Source: Gammaproteobacteria bacterium (GTDB lineage Bacteria; Pseudomonadota; Gammaproteobacteria; Thiohalobacterales; Thiohalobacteraceae). Taken from it: a stretch of 37,572 nt of DNA. The translations under genes were made by a program, and so were the position numbers. The stretch spans positions 1 to 37,572 of the forward strand of contig JAHJQQ010000005.1 in NCBI GenBank assembly GCA_018819175.1, given 5' to 3'. Below, piece by piece: positions 33,028-37,572 of the stretch (position 1 is its first letter; each line of letters begins with the position of its first letter). The notes beneath the pieces are model-generated. The model saw only the letters and a program-made list of their open reading frames with translations. It was not told where the DNA came from and searched no databases.

Positions 33028-35031
33028 ATGGCCCAAAACGACGATGCTGAAAACCAATCCGCGGTTTGGAAACGTAAATACTTCGATGCGCTGGGCGAGC
33101 ATGAATCAAAAGAGCGGACCTGGACCCAGGCCGATGAGCTGCTGCGCAAGACCATATCGCGGTTGACCCTGGCGGCTGATGGCCTGGACAGTACGCTCGA
33201 TGGGCATCTTAAAGGTTTGCGTGACGCCATCCGTGATCACGCCGATGCGCGCGTACTGCACCAGCGCATCGATGCCATGTCCGAATCCCTGGTGCGGCTG
33301 GATGCCAAGCGTACCAAGAAGACGGTAGCGCCGAATCCTGCCGCACCATTACAGGCGTTACTGGATAAACTTACTCTGCCACCTGATAAAGCGCGGCGGG
33401 TCAAGGCGCTGCGCAAGCAGTTGGATAATGCCAGTGACGAAAAGCTCGCGCCGGTCATCGCTGATTTCGCCAAGCTGTTGCAGGACATTCTTGCCGAATT
33501 CACCGCAGCCAGTGAAGCGGGTGGAGACAAATCCAGCGGTGGTTTGCTGAGCCGACTGTTCGGCAGCAAAGACAAAGACGCGAGCACTGATCCGGAAAAA
33601 GGGGCTCCGGCGAAAGCTGCGCCAGAGAAGGCTGCGCCAGAGAAGGCTGCGCCAGAGAAGGCTGCGCCAGCGCCCGCCGCTACGCAATCTATTGCCTCCA
33701 GGCGTGGTGAAGAGTCTGTTTCCGCACCGGTCGATACCGCTGCCATCAGTCTCGGTGCGGCGCGCGATCTGCTGTTGCATGTGCTTGAGCAATTTCAAGC
33801 GCTCGTGCCGGCACGGATAGGCGAGTTACGCACTCAGGCCGTGCGCGCGGCCACCGAGGCGGAACTCAAACGCCTGGCGAAGGCCTTGGCGGAGGGCTTC
33901 AAAACGCCGCTGCCGGCAACCGAAACACCCGCACCGATTTCTTCGTTGGATGCAGGCGCTACCGAAGAGGATCCGGCCTGTGGCAGTCAAATGCTGCTGC
34001 AATTGCTGCAGCGTCTTGATCTCCCCAGCGACCTGGATGCGCAGGTTGATGCGCTCAAAGATAAACTGTCGGACCCGGATAATTTCGACGCGCAAATCGT
34101 ATTGAGTGACATGGCGACTTTGATCGCCGATATGCGTGTGCGCCTGCAGGAAGAAAAGCACGAGATCGAGGATTTCCTCAAGCAACTGACCGGTCAGTTG
34201 CAGAATATCGACAGCTACGTGCGCGGCGCCGATACGGCTCGCGCCGATGCCTATGAGAGTGGCCGAGCGCTGGGTGATGCGGTACAGGTGCAGGTACGTA
34301 GCATCAATGACAGCGTTGCAACGGCGCAGGATCTGGGTGGTCTGAAACGCAGTGTCCAGCAACACCTCGATGCCATCTCGGATCATGTCGAGCAGCATCG
34401 CGTTATAGAGGAGTTGCGTAATTCCCAGACGGAAGCGCAGATGCGCGATATGACCGAACGCCTGCGTGACATGGAAGGCGAATCCGCCAAGTTGCGCGAA
34501 CGGATCCAGGAGCAGCGCACCCAGGCCTTCACCGATGCCCTGACCGGTATCCCAAATCGTCTCGCTTATCAGGAACGCATTGTCCAGGAATACGCTCGTT
34601 GGAAACGCTTCAACACGCCGCTTGTCCTGCTGGTGTGGGATGTCGATCTCTTCAAAGCCGTGAATGACAAATACGGACACAAGGCCGGTGATAAAGTACT
34701 CAAGGTGATTGCGGAGACCCTGAATGGTCAGATTCGCGAAACGGATTTTCTGGCGCGTTACGGTGGCGAGGAATTCGTACTGGTGATGACCGGCACCCGC
34801 CAGCCCGTTATTCTCGATGTGGCCAATAAATTGCGTCAGGCCATCGAAACCTGTGGCTTCCACTTCCGAGGGGAGGATGTGAGCATCACCATTTCCTGCG
34901 GCATTGCCGAATTCCAGGAAGGCGATGCCATCGATGCGGTGTTCGAGCGCGCCGATGCCGCGTTGTATCAAGCCAAGGATCAGGGGCGTAATTGCTGTGT
35001 TATCGCTGAGCCCGCAGACTCTACGCAATAA
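33028..35031 (+). CDS. Diguanylate cyclase with long N-terminal region, 667 aa
   Basis: This is a soluble cyclase that makes cyclic-di-GMP. The catalytic GGDEF domain is at about 505-660, with active-site GGEEF (579-583) and an RxxD inhibitory site (RETD, 570-573). The long N-terminal part is helical and unlike standard sensor domains: WKRKYFDALGEHESKE near 13-30, an Ala/Pro/Glu/Lys repeat linker near 190-215, and a likely coiled coil near 465-510 just before the cyclase. No membrane segment is visible. The signal it senses is unknown. GGDEF proteins with a similar N-terminal WKxKY start occur in pseudomonads and relatives (from memory). Confidence 0.88.
   Translation: MAQNDDAENQSAVWKRKYFDALGEHESKERTWTQADELLRKTISRLTLAADGLDSTLDGHLKGLRDAIRDHADARVLHQRIDAMSESLVRLDAKRTKKTVAPNPAAPLQALLDKLTLPPDKARRVKALRKQLDNASDEKLAPVIADFAKLLQDILAEFTAASEAGGDKSSGGLLSRLFGSKDKDASTDPEKGAPAKAAPEKAAPEKAAPEKAAPAPAATQSIASRRGEESVSAPVDTAAISLGAARDLLLHVLEQFQALVPARIGELRTQAVRAATEAELKRLAKALAEGFKTPLPATETPAPISSLDAGATEEDPACGSQMLLQLLQRLDLPSDLDAQVDALKDKLSDPDNFDAQIVLSDMATLIADMRVRLQEEKHEIEDFLKQLTGQLQNIDSYVRGADTARADAYESGRALGDAVQVQVRSINDSVATAQDLGGLKRSVQQHLDAISDHVEQHRVIEELRNSQTEAQMRDMTERLRDMEGESAKLRERIQEQRTQAFTDALTGIPNRLAYQERIVQEYARWKRFNTPLVLLVWDVDLFKAVNDKYGHKAGDKVLKVIAETLNGQIRETDFLARYGGEEFVLVMTGTRQPVILDVANKLRQAIETCGFHFRGEDVSITISCGIAEFQEGDAIDAVFERADAALYQAKDQGRNCCVIAEPADSTQ
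33616..33670 (+). repeat. 15-bp tandem repeat inside diguanylate cyclase gene
   Basis: GCTGCGCCAGAGAAG is repeated three times without change (33616-33660), followed by a partial copy. It encodes Ala-Ala-Pro-Glu-Lys units in the linker. Such perfect units can change copy number by slippage while keeping the frame. Confidence 0.9.
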
Positions 35032-35433
35032 ACTGCGGTGATTTCATTTTGACAGGCTACAGCTTAGGCCGTCGTTGCCTGGCCATACCCATCCGCTTCC
35101 CATTTCATTTCTGAGTAACCACGGCTACAGCATTCCGCGCATGCCCGCATCCATGGCCGATACTGGCTATGGGTAGTTCATCGTGACTGCCGTGCTAGCC
35201 GATGAAACCGCTATTCATCGCACCCTGCGCATAGCTCTCTGAACCACCGGCCTGAAAAAGTCAGCTGGTGATCTGCGTCTCGCAACAAATACCTGATCCC
35301 AACGCTTGGTTTCAGCGCGGCTTGACGTAAATCAAGGAGCTAAACTGGTGCATGGCCTATTTATAGCCCACCGCGAATAGAACGGTAAGCATGCCCGGGG
35401 CAATCGGGTATCCCCAGCAACGGAGAATCGCCC
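35032..35433. other. norCB upstream region
   Basis: No gene is supported in these 400 bases. The last 110 contain the FNR/DNR box and promoter of norCB. The earlier part shows no clear repeat or terminator for the diguanylate cyclase gene. Confidence 0.5.
35322..35365 (+). promoter_or_regulatory. FNR/DNR-type box and promoter of norCB
   Basis: TTGAC-GTAA-ATCAA (35322-35335) matches the FNR/DNR consensus TTGAT-N4-ATCAA with one change. A -10-like TATTTA/TTTATA sits at 35358-35365, so a start near 35370 puts the box centre at about -41.5, the class II activation position. This predicts induction by low oxygen or nitric oxide. Confidence 0.8.
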
Positions 35434-35859
35434 ATGAGCGGTACATTCACCAAATCCATGGCACGTAACATCTTTTATGGTGGCAGCGTGTTTTTCATCC
35501 TGGTTTTTCTGGCGTTGACCTTCGATACCGTCAAGGCGCTGCCTAAACTCGATAATCGTGGTGAGCTTACGCCGCAGGTCGCGTTGGGCAAGAAGGTCTG
35601 GGAAGACAACAACTGCATCGGTTGCCACACACTGCTGGGCGAGGGCGCCTACTTCGCGCCGGAACTTGGCAATGTCTATACGCGACGCGGTCCGGATTTC
35701 ATCCGCACCTGGATGCAGATTCAACCAACGGGCGCGCCCGGACGTCGTCAGATGCCGCAGTTCAATCTCAATGATGAAGAGCTGGATGCCATTGTGGCGT
35801 TCCTGAAATACAGCTCTGAGATCAATACCGCCAACTGGCCACCGAACATCGAAGGCTAA
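35434..35859 (+). CDS. norC: Nitric oxide reductase cytochrome c subunit NorC, 141 aa
   Basis: This is the membrane-anchored monoheme subunit that passes electrons to NorB. A single N-terminal membrane helix (about 13-30, FYGGSVFFILVFLALTF) anchors a periplasmic cytochrome c domain with CIGCH at 61-65. The conserved context is YFAPELGNVYTRRGPDF, and the Met ligand lies in RRQMPQFNLNDEELD. norB follows after 14 bases in the same operon. The length is typical. Confidence 0.96.
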   Translation: MSGTFTKSMARNIFYGGSVFFILVFLALTFDTVKALPKLDNRGELTPQVALGKKVWEDNNCIGCHTLLGEGAYFAPELGNVYTRRGPDFIRTWMQIQPTGAPGRRQMPQFNLNDEELDAIVAFLKYSSEINTANWPPNIEG

Positions 35860-35873
35860 GGGGAATATCCGTC

Positions 35874-37259
35874 ATGCAATATCAATCGCAAATAGTCGCC
35901 AAGCCCTATTTCATTGCCGCTATCGGGCTGTTCATTGGCCAGATCCTGTTTGGCCTGATTCTGGGTCTGCAGTATGTGGTCGGTGATTTCCTGTTCCCGG
36001 AAATCCCTTTCAACGTGGCGCGCATGGTGCACACCAACCTGCTCATTGTCTGGTTGCTGTTCGGCTTCATGGGTGCTGCGTATTACCTGATTCCGGAAGA
36101 GACCGAGACCGAGCTATATAGTCCCAAACTCGCCTTGGGTCTATTCTGGATCTTTCTGGTGGCCGGCGCGTTGACCGTGCTGGGTTACCTGCTGGTGCCC
36201 TATTCAGGATTGGCGCAGATGACCGGCAATGATCTGTTGCCGACCATGGGTCGTGAGTTCCTTGAGCAACCTACCATTACGAAAATCGGCATTGTGGTTG
36301 TTGCGCTGGGTTTCCTGTTCAATATCGGCATGACCCTGCTGAAAGGGCGCAAGACAACCGTCAGTCTGGTGTTGATGCTGGGTCTGGTTGGTTTGGCGGT
36401 GATGTTCCTGTTCTCCTTCTACAATCCGGTGAATCTGGTGCATGACAAGTTCTTCTGGTGGTGGGTGGTGCATCTCTGGGTGGAAGGCGTGTGGGAATTG
36501 ATCATGGCCTCGATACTCGCCTTCGTGTTGATCAAGGTTACGGGTGTGGATCGTGAAGTCATCGAGAAATGGCTCTACGTCATTATCGCGATGGCGCTGA
36601 TCACCGGCATTATCGGTACCGGCCATCATTATTACTGGATCGGCGCTCCGGAATACTGGCAGTGGTGGGGCTCGGTATTCTCAGCGCTGGAGCCGATCCC
36701 GTTCTTCATGATGACCGTGTTTGCTTTCAATATGGTCAACCGTCGTCGGCGTAATCATCCGAACAAGGCGGCGATGCTGTGGGCGTTGGGCACGGCGGTG
36801 ATGGCGTTCCTCGGCGCGGGTGTATGGGGCTTCCTGCATACGTTGGCCCCGGTGAACTATTACACCCACGGTACCCAGATTACTGCCGCGCATGGCCATA
36901 TGGCTTTCTATGGCGCCTATGTGATGATTGTATTGACCATGATTTCTTATGCCATGCCGATGATGCGTGGTCGAGCCGCGGCCAACAGCAATAAATCACA
37001 GGTCTTGGAAATGTGGTCGTTCTGGCTGATGACCGTGTCCATGGTGTTCATCACGCTGTTCCTGACCGCGGCCGGCGTGCTGCAGGTCTGGTTGCAACGC
37101 TACAGCGACGCCCCACAGGCCTTCATGGTGGTGCAGGACAAGATCGCCCTGTTCTACTGGATGCGTGAAGCCGCTGGTGTCGTGTTCCTGATCGGACTGG
37201 TGTTGTATGTGCTGAGCTTCTTTGTCGGCAGCAAGGAACCAGAAGCGGTGCAGTCCTGA
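35874..37259 (+). CDS. norB: Nitric oxide reductase catalytic subunit NorB, 461 aa
   Basis: This is the heme b / b3-FeB subunit of cNOR, which reduces NO to N2O in the inner membrane. About 12 helices are seen. The metal ligands are all present: H53 in ARMVHTNLLIVW, the FeB site in WWWVVHLWVEGVWELI with its essential Glu, the double His in GTGHHYYWIG, and the heme ligands in HGHMAFYGAYVM. The N-terminus is of the short cNOR type and not the quinol-dependent qNOR. It is the second gene of norCB; norQ and norD do not follow within the window. Confidence 0.96.
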   Translation: MQYQSQIVAKPYFIAAIGLFIGQILFGLILGLQYVVGDFLFPEIPFNVARMVHTNLLIVWLLFGFMGAAYYLIPEETETELYSPKLALGLFWIFLVAGALTVLGYLLVPYSGLAQMTGNDLLPTMGREFLEQPTITKIGIVVVALGFLFNIGMTLLKGRKTTVSLVLMLGLVGLAVMFLFSFYNPVNLVHDKFFWWWVVHLWVEGVWELIMASILAFVLIKVTGVDREVIEKWLYVIIAMALITGIIGTGHHYYWIGAPEYWQWWGSVFSALEPIPFFMMTVFAFNMVNRRRRNHPNKAAMLWALGTAVMAFLGAGVWGFLHTLAPVNYYTHGTQITAAHGHMAFYGAYVMIVLTMISYAMPMMRGRAAANSNKSQVLEMWSFWLMTVSMVFITLFLTAAGVLQVWLQRYSDAPQAFMVVQDKIALFYWMREAAGVVFLIGLVLYVLSFFVGSKEPEAVQS

Positions 37260-37267
37260 GGTCGCCG

Positions 37268-37304
37268 GCGGGCGGGGCGGTCACGTCCCCGTCCGCGGGT
37301 TTTT
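37268..37304 (+). terminator. Rho-independent terminator after norB
   Basis: A 10-bp G/C-rich stem (37268-37277 with 37287-37296, one wobble pair) with a 9-base loop is followed by GGGTTTTT. It closes the norCB transcript, 9 bases after the stop codon. Confidence 0.75.
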
Positions 37305-37340
37305 CCAAGGGTATGCTGCAACTTCGAGAAAAATGCTTAA

Positions 37341-37548
37341 CCACGAAGGCGCATAGGGCGCACCAAGGGAACCCTTGAGCAATGCAAAACCGTGAGTTCC
37401 CTCTCCCCCGCGCGGGAGAGGGCCAGGGAGAGGGGGCTGTTGGATAGAGCATCACCCTCTCCCTGGCCCTCCCCCATCAAGGGGGAGGGGATTTTCTTTT
37501 TTATATTTGTTGGCGATTTTCCTTTGTGCGTCTTATGCGCCTTCGTGG
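37341..37548. repeat. Nested inverted repeat, sister of the one at 24678-24875
   Basis: Outer arms of 28 bases (37341-37368 and 37521-37548) match at 25 positions and begin with CCACGAAGGCGCAT. Inner arms of 17 bases (37418-37434 and 37455-37471) match perfectly. A/T- and C-rich text fills the rest, and there is no gene. It is probably a dispersed non-coding repeat family. Confidence 0.75.
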
Positions 37549-37572
37549 TCAGAGCTTTTCATCACCTGATCC

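Noticed and set aside
33616..33670. Short regular repeats as a CRISPR array
   Set aside because: The 15-bp units are directly adjacent without spacers and lie in frame inside the diguanylate cyclase gene.
33826..35028. 400-codon minus-strand frame opposite the GGDEF gene
   Set aside because: The plus strand encodes an intact GGEEF cyclase; the reverse frame has no recognisable domain.

Overview
The window looks like a chromosomal segment of a respiring gammaproteobacterium, with a Chromatiales/Thiotrichales-like flavour. The main evidence is the ordered block polA, engB, a diheme cytochrome c4, resB, resC/ccsA and dsbA. Further evidence is the single-polypeptide UvrD, a DUF2782 protein and a LOG-family protein next to polA, a cytochrome c-type nitric oxide reductase and several cyclic-di-GMP genes. 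The family calls are made from the protein sequences alone, so the species is not determined.

Layout. Bases 1-2467 carry an unrecognised small gene and an unusual ferredoxin/reductase fusion with a helix-turn-helix-like N-terminus. Bases 2512-3873 are an IS110-family insertion sequence whose long non-coding 3' end could hold a bridge RNA. Bases 4342-6038 form a small redox island: a three-gene minus-strand operon (redoxin, cytochrome P460, mini-thioredoxin) divergent from an HxlR-type regulator. Bases 6039-7601 hold a PilZ protein and a junction between the 3' end of a tRNA/tmRNA-like gene and an IS91-family transposase remnant. A CPA1-type antiporter follows (7602-9461), then about 900 bases made largely of two adjacent MITE-like elements. 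Next are a TRAP solute-binding protein and a third MITE-like element, which runs up to the start of a large PAS-PAS-GGDEF-EAL gene. An outer-membrane barrel protein, uvrD, an 81-residue membrane protein and the two TRAP permease subunits come after that.

Bases 20340-30455 are the conserved core: DUF2782 and LOG genes, polA, a structured polA-engB spacer that looks like an ErsA/Spot 42-type small RNA locus, engB, cytochrome c4, resB, resC and dsbA. The last five serve the periplasmic cytochrome c and thiol-redox machinery. The rest holds an acetolactate synthase-like ThDP enzyme overlapping an EEP-family hydrolase gene, a diguanylate cyclase with a low-complexity linker, and norCB behind a well-placed FNR/DNR box. 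The window ends in a nested inverted repeat.

How the parts fit: the System II cytochrome c maturation genes can supply the covalently bound hemes of cytochrome c4, cytochrome P460 and NorC. NorCB detoxifies or respires nitric oxide, and P460-type cytochromes act on NO or hydroxylamine, so the two loci may share nitrogen-oxide chemistry (inference). Three cyclic-di-GMP genes (PilZ receptor, dual GGDEF-EAL, GGDEF) point to regulated surface behaviour. Intergenic space is unusually rich in palindromic and MITE-like repeats.
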